NCBI GenBank assembly: GCA_903899945.1 | Contig: CAIULA010000037.1 | Location: 1 to 33,575 of the forward strand | Reading direction: 5' to 3' | DNA length: 33,575 nt | Origin: an uncultured Alphaproteobacteria bacterium | Lineage (GTDB): Bacteria; Pseudomonadota; Alphaproteobacteria; Paracaedibacterales; CAIULA01 | In this document: positions 16,798 to 25,570 of the stretch, piece by piece | Layout: each line of letters begins with the position of its first letter | How positions within the stretch are numbered: the stretch's first letter is position 1 | Made by a program: the position numbers and the translations under genes | Notes under the pieces: model-generated | The model's database searches: none | What the model was told of the DNA's origin: nothing | What the model saw: only the letters and a program-made list of their open reading frames with translations

Positions 16798-17984
16798 AAC
16801 GACTTTACCGCCTTATCATCAAAACTTAGTGGTAATTTTGGTCTTGGTTCATACTTGCCCAACAAAGGAAGAAGGATCAAAAAATGAAAGAAATAATAGG
16901 CGGTAGCAAGCCTACCGATGATCAAATACATACCTTCTGGCGGCTTAGCGCCAATCCACCCCAAGACAAAGCAATTGAGAACTAAAACCCAAAATAAATG
17001 CTTGTAAATAGGGCGAAAGCGACTGCTTCGAATAGGATTGCGATCGAGCCACGGCACACCAGCTAGAACAAACACAGCGCCAAACATGGTCAAAACGCCA
17101 CCCAGTTTATCAGGAATCGAACGCAAAATGGCATAAAATGGCAAGAAATACCATTCCGGCACAATGTGCGCTGGTGTGACCAATGGGTTTGCTGGAATGT
17201 AATTATCAGGCTCTCCAAAAAAGTTAGGCGCAAAGAATATAAACGCACAATAAATCAACAAAAATACACCCAAACCAAATAAATCCTTGATGGTGTAGTA
17301 GGGATGAAAAGGGATACTTTCCGTTGGTTTGGTGCGATCAATGCCCAGAGGGTTGTTTGATCCAAATTGATGCAATGCCACCAGGTGCAGACCGCTGACT
17401 GCAACAATCAAAAATGGAAACAAGTAATGCAGGACAAAAAAGCGGTTGAGGGTTGGGTTATCAACAGAAAATCCACCCCATAGCCAGTGCACAATCGATT
17501 CGCCAAAGGGAAAGGCGGAAAACAGATTGGTGATTACCGTTGCACCCCAAAAGCTCATTTGACCCCAGGGAAGAACATAGCCCATAAAGGCTGTTGCCAT
17601 CATTAACAGCAAGATCACCACACCCAAAATCCACAAAAGCTCGCGCGGAGATTTATAGGACCCATAAAAAAGGCCTCTGAAAATATGAATGTACACAACA
17701 ATAAAAAACATCGAGGCGCCATTCATGTGGATGTATCTGATCAGCCATCCGCCATTAACATCTCGCATGATTCGTTCGACGCTATCAAAGGCCATGCTAA
17801 CGTGAGGAACATAATGCATCGCTAGGAAAATGCCGCTTAGGATCATAATGACCAAAATAATTCCGGCCAACGATCCAAAATTCCATAAGTAATTTAGGTT
17901 TTTAGGAGTAGGGTATTCTTTAAGTTCCTTGTTAAAGAATGTAAAAATTGGCAGACGTTCGTCAATCCAACGAATAAGGCTCAT
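16794..17984 (-). CDS. petB: Cytochrome b of the bc1 complex
   Basis: Cytochrome b is the quinol-oxidising membrane core of complex III. The 396-residue protein has about eight membrane helices. Histidines that can ligate the two b hemes occur in [28 protein letters not shown] and [13 protein letters not shown]. The Qo-site element [14 protein letters not shown] is intact. The protein starts [13 protein letters not shown]-like, as alphaproteobacterial homologues do. It lies 6 bp after petA and overlaps petC by 4 bp. Confidence 0.96.
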   Translation of the reverse strand: MSLIRWIDERLPIFTFFNKELKEYPTPKNLNYLWNFGSLAGIILVIMILSGIFLAMHYVPHVSMAFDSVERIMRDVNGGWLIRYIHMNGASMFFIVVYIHIFRGLFYGSYKSPRELLWILGVVILLLMMATAFMGYVLPWGQMSFWGATVITNLFSAFPFGESIVHWLWGGFSVDNPTLNRFFVLHYLFPFLIVAVSGLHLVALHQFGSNNPLGIDRTKPTESIPFHPYYTIKDLFGLGVFLLIYCAFIFFAPNFFGEPDNYIPANPLVTPAHIVPEWYFLPFYAILRSIPDKLGGVLTMFGAVFVLAGVPWLDRNPIRSSRFRPIYKHLFWVLVLNCFVLGWIGAKPPEGMYLIIGRLATAYYFFHFLILLPLLGKYEPRPKLPLSFDDKAVKSL

Positions 17985-17990
17985 AAAAAA

Positions 17991-18551
17991 TTATCCTATG
18001 CGTATAACAGAACCGTTGTTAACAAATTGATAAGGCGGAATCTCTAGGTTCTTGGGGGCAGGACCACTGATAACACGTCCAGACAAATCATACACTGAAC
18101 CATGACAAGGGCAAAGCCATCCGTCAGCTTCATTTCCTTTGTCTGGATTTTTCTTTTCGTTCGGAACGCATCCCAAGTGCGTACAGACTCCAACCACAAC
18201 CAACCACTTTGGGTCTTTTGAAAAGCGTTCTTGATCGGTTTGCTGATCGGGCAGCGACTTGATTGAGGTTTCATTGGCTGCCTTGATTTCTTCGTCACTG
18301 CGATGGCGAACGAATACGGGCTTACCACGCCAGAGAACGGTTTTTCCTGTACCAACAGGAATGTCTTTGGTTTCAATATCAACGCTTGCAAGCGCTAAAA
18401 CATCAGCAGCAGGATTCATGCTGTTTATAAACGGCATAGCAGCAGCACCTACACCAACCGCCCCTAGTGCACAAGCTGTTAAGGTCAAAAAATCACGACG
18501 CGTCGGATCGGTTGGCTCTTGGGAGGGGCTGGGCTTATCTGACTCAGACAT
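17991..18551 (-). CDS. petA: Rieske iron-sulfur subunit of the bc1 complex
   Basis: This 186-residue Rieske protein has a twin-arginine export motif (TRRDFLTLT, Arg18-Arg19) followed by a hydrophobic anchor. The [2Fe-2S] ligands are in CTHLGC (Cys123, His125) and CPCHGS (Cys147, His150), with the disulfide pair Cys128 and Cys149. It is the first gene of the bc1 operon. Upstream, a perfect palindrome ATTTTCGAAAAT (18563-18574) lies 12 bp before the ATG and could be an operator. It is divergent from the secreted orphan at 18695, with 143 bp between the two genes. Confidence 0.96.
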   Translation of the reverse strand: MSESDKPSPSQEPTDPTRRDFLTLTACALGAVGVGAAAMPFINSMNPAADVLALASVDIETKDIPVGTGKTVLWRGKPVFVRHRSDEEIKAANETSIKSLPDQQTDQERFSKDPKWLVVVGVCTHLGCVPNEKKNPDKGNEADGWLCPCHGSVYDLSGRVISGPAPKNLEIPPYQFVNNGSVIRIG

Positions 18552-18630
18552 TTAAACGCTATATTTTCGAAAATTTTCTTTATTTTAGCGATGTTCCCGC
18601 GACAGCGCAATGGAGCCCTCTTTATTTTTG

Positions 18631-18658
18631 TTGTATTTTCAAAAATTAGGATTATATA
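18631..18658 (+). promoter_or_regulatory. Possible promoter for the 305-residue secreted orphan
   Basis: TTGTAT (18631-18636) and TATATA (18653-18658), 16 bp apart, form a weak -35/-10 pair in the spacer divergent from petA. The -10 region is an AT-rich alternation that could also be read two bases later. The -35 box is poor, so confidence is modest. Confidence 0.3.
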
Positions 18659-18681
18659 TAGCGTGGAATATAAGAATTCCT

Positions 18682-18688
18682 AAGGAGG
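18682..18688 (+). promoter_or_regulatory. Consensus-strength Shine-Dalgarno
   Basis: AAGGAGG, six bases before ATG 18695, is the full anti-16S complement. It stands out because most genes in this window have weak or no visible Shine-Dalgarno. It decides the start of the secreted orphan and suggests high translation. Confidence 0.85.
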
Positions 18689-18694
18689 AAAAAG

Positions 18695-19612
18695 ATGAAA
18701 AAGAAAATAGGTTTTTTAGTTATTTTGATGGCCCTTTGGACAGGGGATGGGTTTGCTTCGAGTTTTACTGCGGACCCAATGGAATTGGGAAGAAATCTTC
18801 TTAGAAGAATAGATGCGATTCAAAGTCAATGCGATGGGCTTGAAGGCATGATTGGTGAAAGCGGAGCGTATAGAGGTTTTGCGGCTAAATCTGTTCAAAA
18901 AGCTCTTGACACATTAGACGGAGCAACGGAGGAGCCTGATGCAGGATTTTTGGCTGCTTTAAACAGTTGTGTCAGTGATGTGCATAGCCCAATAGATCCA
19001 GAAGCAACGACTCTTGGACAATTGTTAACGATGAAAAAAAGCAATATTGCAGCTTTGGAAAGATTTCTAAATGCGCAAGGTATTGATATTGCGGCGTTAA
19101 GAGAGGAAAGAGAACTAGCAAAAGTTACTGCTTCTGCGGCCATTTTATCAACATTACCTTCTAAAGAGGAAGTCTTTCGGGCTGACTTCAATTTAAGACC
19201 AAACCTTGGTCAATATCTGCATTACTATTTAACTTTAGAAAATTTACCCGAGTTTTTTGATGCACAAGCGCCTCTTCAGATTAAATATGGGGCAGAGTTT
19301 ATTGAAAATGACCAGCGCTTTCCTGCAATTTTTGGCGCTGGTGGCAGAGAATATAAGAGAGACGCACGTTACATATGGCGTAATCTTATGGAAATTGTAA
19401 TGAATCGTTTCCATGGTGGCGGCGATCCTAGCGATGGACCTTTTAACCCTTACGCTGAAAGACTAAAATATAACGATGTATGGGATATAAATTCCCGTGT
19501 CGCAGGAAGCACTCATAACAAAAGAACTCAAGATGCATACAGGCATTTTAATAGTAGTGGAGTTGAGAGAGCTGGAGTTAGACTGCTTCGTGGTCTTGGA
19601 ATCCGAAGATAA
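18695..19612 (+). CDS. Secreted orphan protein, probably highly expressed
   Basis: I do not recognise a family for this 305-residue protein. Residues 1-22 form a signal peptide (basic MKKK, hydrophobic core, GFA-S cleavage region). The mature part is mainly alpha-helical by composition. It has two cysteines (SQCDG and NSCVSD), which might pair in the periplasm, and no membrane helix. The C-terminal third is rich in Arg, Asn and Gly (RFHGGGDPSDGPFNPYAER) and ends LRGLGIRR. Start and strength are set by a consensus Shine-Dalgarno at 18682-18688, and a strong terminator follows at 19654-19688. It therefore looks monocistronic and abundant: a structural, envelope or host-interaction protein by inference only. 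Confidence 0.65.
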   Translation: MKKKIGFLVILMALWTGDGFASSFTADPMELGRNLLRRIDAIQSQCDGLEGMIGESGAYRGFAAKSVQKALDTLDGATEEPDAGFLAALNSCVSDVHSPIDPEATTLGQLLTMKKSNIAALERFLNAQGIDIAALREERELAKVTASAAILSTLPSKEEVFRADFNLRPNLGQYLHYYLTLENLPEFFDAQAPLQIKYGAEFIENDQRFPAIFGAGGREYKRDARYIWRNLMEIVMNRFHGGGDPSDGPFNPYAERLKYNDVWDINSRVAGSTHNKRTQDAYRHFNSSGVERAGVRLLRGLGIRR

Positions 19613-19653
19613 ACTAATCAAGGGGCTTTTACGCCTCACCATTTGACCTTTGG

Positions 19654-19688
19654 ACTTGCCCCATATTATATTGGGGCAAGTTTCTTTT
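19654..19688 (+). terminator. Rho-independent terminator after the secreted orphan
   Basis: A perfect 10-bp GC-rich stem, ACTTGCCCCA (19654-19663) with TGGGGCAAGT (19672-19681), has an 8-base AT loop and is followed by TTCTTTTT. It ends the secreted orphan transcript 17 bp before gltX, so gltX needs read-through or a promoter overlapping the hairpin. Confidence 0.85.
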
Positions 19689-19705
19689 TATAAAAAATAA
19701 AATTC

Positions 19706-21055
19706 ATGACAGTTCGCGTTCGTTTCGCCCCCAGTCCGACAGGTATGCTTCATATCGGTAATGCCCGTGCTGCCCTTATTAATTGGTTATTTGCTAAAAA
19801 GCATAAGGGTGTTTTTATGCTGCGCCAGGATGACACAGACTTAGAACGTTCCGAAGAACGATTTGCCAAAGCCATTCAGGAAGACTTGGCCTGGCTTGGT
19901 TTAACCCACCAGGAATTTGCTAAGCAGTCGGATCGTTTTGACCGGTACCGTCAGGCCATGCAGGAATTAATTAATTCCGGGCGACTTTATCCTTGCTATG
20001 AAACTGCCGAAGACCTCGATTTTAAACGCAAGCGCCAATTGGCCAAAGGCCAGCCGCCGATTTATGATAGAGCATCGTTAAGTCTAAGTGCTGATCAAAA
20101 AGAGGTTTACGAGAAACAAGGGCGCAAACCGCATTGGCGCTTTAAGCTAGAGCCAGGCCTAATTGCCTGGGATGATTTGGTGCGTGGCCGGGTTGAATTT
20201 CATGGTGAACGCCTAAGTGATCCTGTGTTGGTGCGCGAAGACGGCGCTTTTCTTTACACAATCACATCCGTCGTTGATGATCTTGATTTTTCAATTACCC
20301 ACATCTTGCGCGGCGAAGATCACGTGACCAATACAGCTGTACAAATCCAATTATTTCAGGCCCTCAATAACGGCAAACCGGTTGATATTCAATTTGGTCA
20401 TACAACCTTGTTGATGGATGCCAAAGGGCAGGGACTGTCAAAACGCCTTGGCAGCCTAAGCCTGGCCCAGATGCGCGAAGATGGAATTGAGCCAATGGCA
20501 ATCAACAGTCTGATTGCACGTCTGGGGACATCCTTGCCGGTGGAGCCGGTTTTGGATTTAGAGATTTTGGCTGATCATTTTGACCTTGGCAGCTTTAGCC
20601 GTACGCCGCCGCGTTTTGATGAACAAGAGCTGCTGATCCTTAATCACAAGCTTTTTCACATAATGAGTTATGAAAGCGTCAAAGACCGCTTAAAAGAATT
20701 AGACGCATCTGATATTGACGAGACCATTTGGAATTTAATTCGTAATAACCTTCAGAAATTAAAAGACGTCAAAGAATGGCAAATCATTTGTCATGGAGAT
20801 TTAAAAGGAACTGCGCCCCAAGAGGATAAAGAATATGTTCGAAGCGCTTTAGAAAGCTTGCCTATGCTTCCTTGGTCTATGGAAACATGGGGCCAGTGGA
20901 CAAACGTTTTAAAAGAAAAAACAGGCCGCAAGGGAAGGGCCCTTTTCATGCCGCTGCGCCAAGCCTTAACCGGTATGGACCACGGTCCTGAAATGAAAGA
21001 ATTGCTGCCGATTATTGGCTATGAGCGAGTAAAGGAGCGGCTAAAGGGATGTTAG
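19706..21055 (+). CDS. gltX: Glutamyl-tRNA synthetase
   Basis: This 449-residue class I synthetase has APSPTGMLHIGNARAAL near the N terminus (HIGH-type motif HIGN, 16-19). It also has DDTDLERSEE and the KMSKS-type loop GLSKRLGS at about 245. The C-terminal anticodon-binding domain begins near residue 330. The DLDFKRKRQLAKGQPPIYDRASL region is typical of alphaproteobacterial GltX, which often occurs as two paralogues. Whether this copy charges tRNA-Glu only or also tRNA-Gln cannot be read from sequence. There is no clear Shine-Dalgarno. Its end overlaps the convergent 197-residue gene by 4 bp. Confidence 0.95.
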   Translation: MTVRVRFAPSPTGMLHIGNARAALINWLFAKKHKGVFMLRQDDTDLERSEERFAKAIQEDLAWLGLTHQEFAKQSDRFDRYRQAMQELINSGRLYPCYETAEDLDFKRKRQLAKGQPPIYDRASLSLSADQKEVYEKQGRKPHWRFKLEPGLIAWDDLVRGRVEFHGERLSDPVLVREDGAFLYTITSVVDDLDFSITHILRGEDHVTNTAVQIQLFQALNNGKPVDIQFGHTTLLMDAKGQGLSKRLGSLSLAQMREDGIEPMAINSLIARLGTSLPVEPVLDLEILADHFDLGSFSRTPPRFDEQELLILNHKLFHIMSYESVKDRLKELDASDIDETIWNLIRNNLQKLKDVKEWQIICHGDLKGTAPQEDKEYVRSALESLPMLPWSMETWGQWTNVLKEKTGRKGRALFMPLRQALTGMDHGPEMKELLPIIGYERVKERLKGC

Positions 21056-21645
21056 TCTTGTGAAAGATCAAGTTTGACTTTCTTTCTTACCCGACGGTTT
21101 TTAATAGCGTCGACGACAGTATTGATCAAATCAGTTTTATAACTATGTTGTTTCATCATCAAAGCGAGTCGATAACAATCCCTGTCTCCCCTCCAAAAAT
21201 GGCGATGATTACAGGCATCTAGAAAATGTTTTAAAATTTTTGGGAATGCATAAGGGTCTTGTACAGCAATCATTGCCAAGCCAAACAGGCCATTTTCTCG
21301 AGAGATAGAGAAATTGTCTTGCAAGATTAAGGATAGTAAACGTGATGCTTGCTGATGAAATTCGTCTTTGAAACCGAGTTTATATAGGGCATCCAATGGC
21401 CAGCAAGAAACGTTTACGGTGCGATTGATATCTAAACATTGACATGCCACAGCAAATGCTTGGTCAAGAATTGCCAACTGTTGTTTTGGGGCTTTGGAAT
21501 GGAGTCCTAATTCGCAAAGGGCTTGTGTTTTATACCAAGGATCTTGAATGTTTTCAGCTTTTTTTAAAGCAAGAGACCAACTTTGACTAAGATCTTGTTT
21601 GATGCTGTCTCTTGTTTTCTTGTCCTTATACGAAGAATTGCCCAC
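21052..21645 (-). CDS. Hypothetical alpha-helical repeat-like protein
   Basis: I cannot name a family for this 197-residue cytoplasmic protein (no signal or membrane segment). It appears entirely alpha-helical. Segments such as SLALKKAENIQDPWYKTQALCELGLH, and repeated pairs of short amphipathic helices of 30-40 residues, resemble TPR/HEAT-type solenoids. It has an unusual number of cysteines and histidines in the second half (NHRHFWRGDRDCYR) and a basic C-terminal tail (KNRRVRKKVK). A good minus-strand promoter lies at 21726-21753. It is convergent with gltX and overlaps it by 4 bp. A protein-protein interaction role is inference. Confidence 0.65.
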   Translation of the reverse strand: MGNSSYKDKKTRDSIKQDLSQSWSLALKKAENIQDPWYKTQALCELGLHSKAPKQQLAILDQAFAVACQCLDINRTVNVSCWPLDALYKLGFKDEFHQQASRLLSLILQDNFSISRENGLFGLAMIAVQDPYAFPKILKHFLDACNHRHFWRGDRDCYRLALMMKQHSYKTDLINTVVDAIKNRRVRKKVKLDLSQD

Positions 21646-21725
21646 AAAATTATCGCCCTATATAAGCTAATTTCTTGTAAGTTGATAACAATTGCTGATA
21701 GAGCATTTTCCATCTCTGTATCAGA

Positions 21726-21753
21726 AATATAGAGTTAGATTTAAAAAGGTCAA
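21726..21753 (-). promoter_or_regulatory. Sigma70-type promoter for the 197-residue gene
   Basis: On the minus strand, -35 TTGACC (21748-21753) and -10 TATATT (21726-21731) are separated by 16 bp, each one mismatch from consensus. The leader to ATG 21645 would be about 70 nt. It can fold CTGATA...TATCAG extended by GAG...CTC. Confidence 0.55.
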
Positions 21754-21767
21754 GGGTCAGTTTCTAT

Positions 21768-22934
21768 TTAATTCAACTGAATCAAAAATCCTTTTAAATA
21801 TTTTGATTCAGGCAGATGCATATGAAGGGGGTGGTCCATGCCGGCACTAAGCTGCTTGATGATTTTTCCAATCCGTCCAGCTTGTTCTAGTCCTTTTCGA
21901 ATCGACAGCAAAAGATCCTCCTCACTTACGTGATGTGAACAACAGGTAAAACTTAGCAAGCCTTGGGCTACTACTAAAGATGCAGCCATGCGCACAAGTT
22001 TGCTATATCCTTTCAATCCAGCTTGTAAATCTTTGCGTGATTTGACAAAGGCAGGGGGATCAAGCAATACAATATCAAAATACCTTCCTTGAAGTTTTGC
22101 TAGTTCCTCAAACGCTTCGCCTTCAATAAAGGTGCACACATTTTCAACTTCATTTAAAGTGGCGCTTTTCTGGGCTAAGGCCAAAGCCTCTTTAGATCTA
22201 TCGATGCCAACAACTTGTCTAGCGCCTTTTTTAGCAGCTTCAATACCAAAACTTCCTGTAAAGCAAAAACAATCAAGAACACTTTTGCCAACGGCAAGTT
22301 TGCTGATCAGGGCTCTGTTATCGCGTTGATCATAAAACCAACCTGTTTTCTGGCCTTGGTTAATGTCTGCTAAAAACAGTGTATCATTTTCAACGCATAG
22401 AACAGTATCATCACAACTGCCAATTGCAAAACGTTGATAAAGGTCCAGCTTTTCCAAAGTTCGTACATTGTGCATATTTTGTAAAAGAATAGAAGATGGT
22501 AAGATTAATTTTTCAATCGCCTTAATAATCAGTGGCGTCAACAGTTCCATCCCTGCTGTGTTTACCTGCATAACCACATGCGGTCCATAGCGATCAATAA
22601 TCAGACCGGGCAGATTATCAGCCTCAGCGTGAACCCAGCGATAAAATGGATTCAGGTAAAGCCTGTCTCTAAAGTGAAGGGCTGCCTCTAATCGTTTCAG
22701 GATAAAATCTTCGTCAATTATGACTTCTGCAGGGCTCAATTTCCGAACAGCAATCAGAGAATGGGGGTTAAAAAAACCTGTACCTAAACACTTTCCATCC
22801 AATCTTTTTAAATGAACCAAAGATCCTGATTGTAACTGTTTGGTGGCTGTATCCATTTTGATTTCATTGGAATACAACCACGAATGACCTTGCTGCCAGC
22901 GTTTGGCCTGGATAACGTTAATAATAGGGTACAT
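21768..22934 (-). CDS. rlmI: RlmI-like 23S rRNA (cytosine-C5) methyltransferase
   Basis: This 388-residue class I SAM methyltransferase has an N-terminal PUA-like RNA-binding domain (residues 1-75, with AKRWQQGHSWLYSNEI). A central EEHEE-like domain follows, then the Rossmann catalytic domain. SAM motif I is VLDCFCFTGSFGIEAAKKGA. The m5C catalytic elements appear as LLDPPAFVKSRKDL (motif IV) and SFTCCSHHVSEEDL (motif VI cysteines). By family it methylates C1962 of 23S rRNA. The ATG overlaps the last base of the upstream lipoprotein stop codon (TAATG), so the two are coupled with bioY in one operon. Confidence 0.9.
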   Translation of the reverse strand: MYPIINVIQAKRWQQGHSWLYSNEIKMDTATKQLQSGSLVHLKRLDGKCLGTGFFNPHSLIAVRKLSPAEVIIDEDFILKRLEAALHFRDRLYLNPFYRWVHAEADNLPGLIIDRYGPHVVMQVNTAGMELLTPLIIKAIEKLILPSSILLQNMHNVRTLEKLDLYQRFAIGSCDDTVLCVENDTLFLADINQGQKTGWFYDQRDNRALISKLAVGKSVLDCFCFTGSFGIEAAKKGARQVVGIDRSKEALALAQKSATLNEVENVCTFIEGEAFEELAKLQGRYFDIVLLDPPAFVKSRKDLQAGLKGYSKLVRMAASLVVAQGLLSFTCCSHHVSEEDLLLSIRKGLEQAGRIGKIIKQLSAGMDHPLHMHLPESKYLKGFLIQLN

Positions 22935-23482
22935 TACCCAACCGACAGTTTCTTAACTTTTTCTGCTTGCTGTGTATTTGCATCAGCATTCATTGATTTT
23001 TGCCGCTGCTCCTTTACCCATATATTCTGCTGTCTTTGTTCTGGGGTTAGTTTTAAGCCCACCAGAATTCGCATTGTTTTCCAATCGAATCCAGACGGTA
23101 TTTTATAGGATTGCTTATAGATTCTAGTTTCCTCAGGACCTTTTAGCTTAGCTTTAAACGTGAAATCTTGACGATTAATAACAATTTCTTTGTCATCAAC
23201 AACAGCGATAAAATAAGGGATTTCTTTTTCCACAACAGTTTCATCATTAAGGGCTAGTGATAATCTTGTCTGAAGAGATAATTCCATCGAATCATCATCG
23301 CAGCGCGCCGCTATTTGATTAATTCTCATTTCTCCTTGAGGAGTAAGGACTGTGCTAATGGGAACGCGATCCAAATCACTAATCAAAGCAAACCGTGGAC
23401 AATAATTTTTTTCAGGTGCCGATGAACAGGCAGCCAAAAGCGCTACAGCACAGATTCCAGCAATAAAAGACAGGCGTTTCAT
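22934..23482 (-). CDS. Predicted lipoprotein
   Basis: This 182-residue protein has a clear lipoprotein signal: MKR, a hydrophobic core and lipobox L-A-A-C with Cys19. The mature part contains a beta-rich stretch (ELSLQTRLSLALNDETVVEKEIPYFIAVVDDKEIVI) and a charged C-terminal helix with many Gln, Arg and Lys. I recognise no named domain, but a conserved short lipoprotein of this shape is common in alphaproteobacteria. It sits 10 bp after bioY and overlaps rlmI by one base. Envelope location is supported by the lipobox; function is unknown. Confidence 0.75.
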   Translation of the reverse strand: MKRLSFIAGICAVALLAACSSAPEKNYCPRFALISDLDRVPISTVLTPQGEMRINQIAARCDDDSMELSLQTRLSLALNDETVVEKEIPYFIAVVDDKEIVINRQDFTFKAKLKGPEETRIYKQSYKIPSGFDWKTMRILVGLKLTPEQRQQNIWVKEQRQKSMNADANTQQAEKVKKLSVG

Positions 23483-23492
23483 GAAACTTCCT

Positions 23493-24056
23493 TTATATTA
23501 TTTTAAATTTACGAATTAGGTTAGCACTTAAAATGGCAAATAAAATACCAAAAACAATTTTAAATAAGAAAGGAACAAGGCCCATTTGAATTGCTGCGTC
23601 AAAGCCGACAAAGAGGCTTAAATAACTGATTCCAACTGTATAAAGAGCGATATTTCCAAGAAAGCAAATGCCAAAACGATAGAGAAATGTTTGGCTTTTG
23701 TCCTTTAAAGTACTGATCAGGTAAACCATGGGAATAAATCCAAAAATATACCCGCCTGTTGTATTCAAAAGATGAGGAATCCCACCTTTAAAGGCATGGA
23801 ATACCGGCATTCCATATGCGCCTTCAAGAATATAGGCAACGACAGATGCAACGGCAATGCGCGGAGAGGTCATCAATCCAATAATCATCAGGACAGGCGG
23901 TTGAAGAGTCATGGGAACCGGCCAAGAAGGAATTGTGATCTGTGCGGATATGGCAATTAATAAGCTGCCTAAAAACACTTTCACAAAAAAACTCAAAAGC
24001 CCATTTTTATTTTCGACTATAAAACTTGGGTGATTTCTAGCTACATGTGTATTCAT
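23493..24056 (-). CDS. bioY: Biotin transporter substrate-binding subunit BioY
   Basis: BioY is the S-component that imports biotin, alone or with an ECF module. The 187-residue protein has six hydrophobic segments and the family's landmark residues: AQITIPSWPVPMTLQP near the first periplasmic loop, the AYILEGAYGMPVF motif, and GTGGYIFGF-like TTGGYIFGF. I use ATG 24056; the codon before it is TTG. The short leader has an inverted repeat TTTGTCT (24068-24074) and AGACAAA (24115-24121), possibly regulatory. No bioMN or biotin synthesis genes lie nearby, so the cell may depend on uptake. Confidence 0.93.
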   Translation of the reverse strand: MNTHVARNHPSFIVENKNGLLSFFVKVFLGSLLIAISAQITIPSWPVPMTLQPPVLMIIGLMTSPRIAVASVVAYILEGAYGMPVFHAFKGGIPHLLNTTGGYIFGFIPMVYLISTLKDKSQTFLYRFGICFLGNIALYTVGISYLSLFVGFDAAIQMGLVPFLFKIVFGILFAILSANLIRKFKII

Positions 24057-24152
24057 CAAAGATTCTCTTTGTCTTAAAATTAAAATACTCTTCCTTTCTG
24101 TGTAGGGGAGCTTTAGACAAAAGACAATAGAAATTTGAGAAAAAATCTTATG

Positions 24153-24842
24153 TTATTTTGCTACAAAAGAGAAAAATGCGCTTTTTCTTAATGCGATCTT
24201 TGCTTTCTCTTCATAGCGGGTTTCAGGCCATTCATTGACATCTGGCCTCGCATAAATATCTTGTCGTTGTTGCTTGAAAAGCTCAGAAATTTCAGGATTA
24301 TCAAATTGTTCTTTTACCCAGGTTGCATACCCTTGGTGATCTGTAGCAATTCGCCATTCTCCATCTTGTTTCAAAAGACGATGAATTTCTTTGATCGTTT
24401 CTTTTTGGACAAAACGACGTTTAAAGTGACGTTTTTTTGGCCAAGGATCAGGAAAAAGTAAAAATACTTTATCCACAGACGCTGAAGGCAAAGTCTCTAG
24501 TAAAAGACGCGCATCATTTTGGAAAATCTTCACATTTTTTAGATTGAAATCATGAATTTGATTTAAAAGAGAACCCACCCCGTTCACAAAAGGTTCGCAT
24601 CCTATAACAGTAATATCAGGATGATTTAATGCCTGTTTGCAAAGATGCTCACCACCACCAAAACCAACTTCAACCCAGATTGGTTTTTGATTAAAGAGGG
24701 ACTCATTTTCTGCACTAGAAAAAGTAATGGTCGGTAGCAAAATTTCAAACAGAGTTTTCTGTCTGTCTTTTAAGGGTCTCGATTGACGTCTGCCATATAG
24801 TGTTCTGCGGCGCTGAAAATGATTAACTAAACTCTGGTTCAT
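24153..24842 (-). CDS. trmB: tRNA (guanine46-N7)-methyltransferase TrmB
   Basis: This 229-residue enzyme methylates G46 of tRNA. SAM motif I reads VEVGFGGGEHL, followed by IGCEPFVNGV. The acidic and proline-rich motif FLLFPDPWPKKRHFKRRFV is diagnostic of TrmB, and EIHRLLKQDGEWRIATDH matches the later core. The N terminus is basic (QRRRTLYGRRQSRPL), as is usual for tRNA binding. A good promoter lies upstream at 24875-24903. It is divergent from lptC. A TTATCCACA sequence inside the gene (24470-24478) equals a DnaA box but is probably chance. Confidence 0.95.
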   Translation of the reverse strand: MNQSLVNHFQRRRTLYGRRQSRPLKDRQKTLFEILLPTITFSSAENESLFNQKPIWVEVGFGGGEHLCKQALNHPDITVIGCEPFVNGVGSLLNQIHDFNLKNVKIFQNDARLLLETLPSASVDKVFLLFPDPWPKKRHFKRRFVQKETIKEIHRLLKQDGEWRIATDHQGYATWVKEQFDNPEISELFKQQRQDIYARPDVNEWPETRYEEKAKIALRKSAFFSFVAK

Positions 24843-24874
24843 AAAAAAATAAAGGTAAATTATAGCTTCATTTT

Positions 24875-24903
24875 TTTATACTTATTTTTTATTGGGTATT
24901 CAA
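24875..24903 (-). promoter_or_regulatory. Sigma70-type promoter for trmB
   Basis: On the minus strand, -35 TTGAAT (24898-24903) and -10 TATAAA (24875-24880) are separated by 17 bp. Transcription would start near 24868, giving a leader of about 26 nt. A perfect TATAAT occurs closer to the gene, but without a -35 partner. Confidence 0.45.
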
Positions 24904-24995
24904 TAAAAGAAGATTGTATCCTGCAAAAAGCTTTCTTTTACAAGGCCTGAATGTTAGAATTCGAAATCATGATCAATTGAACTTGCAAATTAACA

Positions 24996-25550
24996 TTGAT
25001 AATAAGAAAAAACATATCTTACATAAAATATTTGCTTCCGCTTATTAGTTTTGGACTGATTGCGTCCGTGTTTTTTTATTCTTCCTACAAATCTACAGGG
25101 TCTTCTTTGTTGCAGAATATGAAATTGCTGAATAGTTCACAAAATATTCGATATAATGGCTTGGACACAAAAGGTCGACCTTTCGTTGTGACCTCTATAA
25201 ATGGGCGTGAAATTTCCGGTAACCAGATTTTATTGCATGAACCAGAGGCTGTTCTTGATTTAGGTGAAGGGGCCAAAGTAAAATTACGCGGAACACAGGG
25301 GATTTATGATAAGCTATCGAAAATTCTTTTAATTTCAGGTAATGTGCATCTTAACCATACAAATGGTTTGAATTTGATGACGTCAGAGGCTTCTATAGAT
25401 CTTGATAAAGGAACGGCACAGAATAATGTGCCTGTCGAAGGTTATAACGAAAGTTCTACGATCAGGGCGCAAAGCTTTAAAATTTCTGACCACGGGAAAA
25501 ATGTTTTATTTCAAGGGCAGCCCGAACTTGTTATTCATCCAAAAAAGTAA
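24996..25550 (+). CDS. lptC: LPS export protein LptC-like
   Basis: LptC is the inner-membrane-anchored periplasmic link of the Lpt bridge that moves lipopolysaccharide to the outer membrane. This 184-residue protein has one N-terminal membrane helix (about 13-31) and a beta-rich jellyroll part with repeated strands such as GREISGNQILLHEPEAVLDL and KILLISGNVHLNH. Sequence conservation in LptC is low, so the call rests on fold-like pattern, size and position ahead of lptA and lptB. The frame has no ATG; TTG 24996 is the earliest usable start after an in-frame stop at 24978-24980. The Shine-Dalgarno is weak. Confidence 0.82.
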   Translation: MIIRKNISYIKYLLPLISFGLIASVFFYSSYKSTGSSLLQNMKLLNSSQNIRYNGLDTKGRPFVVTSINGREISGNQILLHEPEAVLDLGEGAKVKLRGTQGIYDKLSKILLISGNVHLNHTNGLNLMTSEASIDLDKGTAQNNVPVEGYNESSTIRAQSFKISDHGKNVLFQGQPELVIHPKK

Positions 25551-25570
25551 CCTTTAACTAAGATTTTCTT

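Noticed and set aside
24068-24121. TTTGTCT/AGACAAA inverted repeat in the bioY leader as a riboswitch
   Set aside because: The stem is only 7 bp over a 40-base loop and no known biotin-responsive RNA element is recognisable; I only note it in the bioY entry.
24470-24478. TTATCCACA, a perfect DnaA box
   Set aside because: It is a single isolated copy inside trmB coding sequence, with no cluster or AT-rich unwinding element; an origin is not supported.
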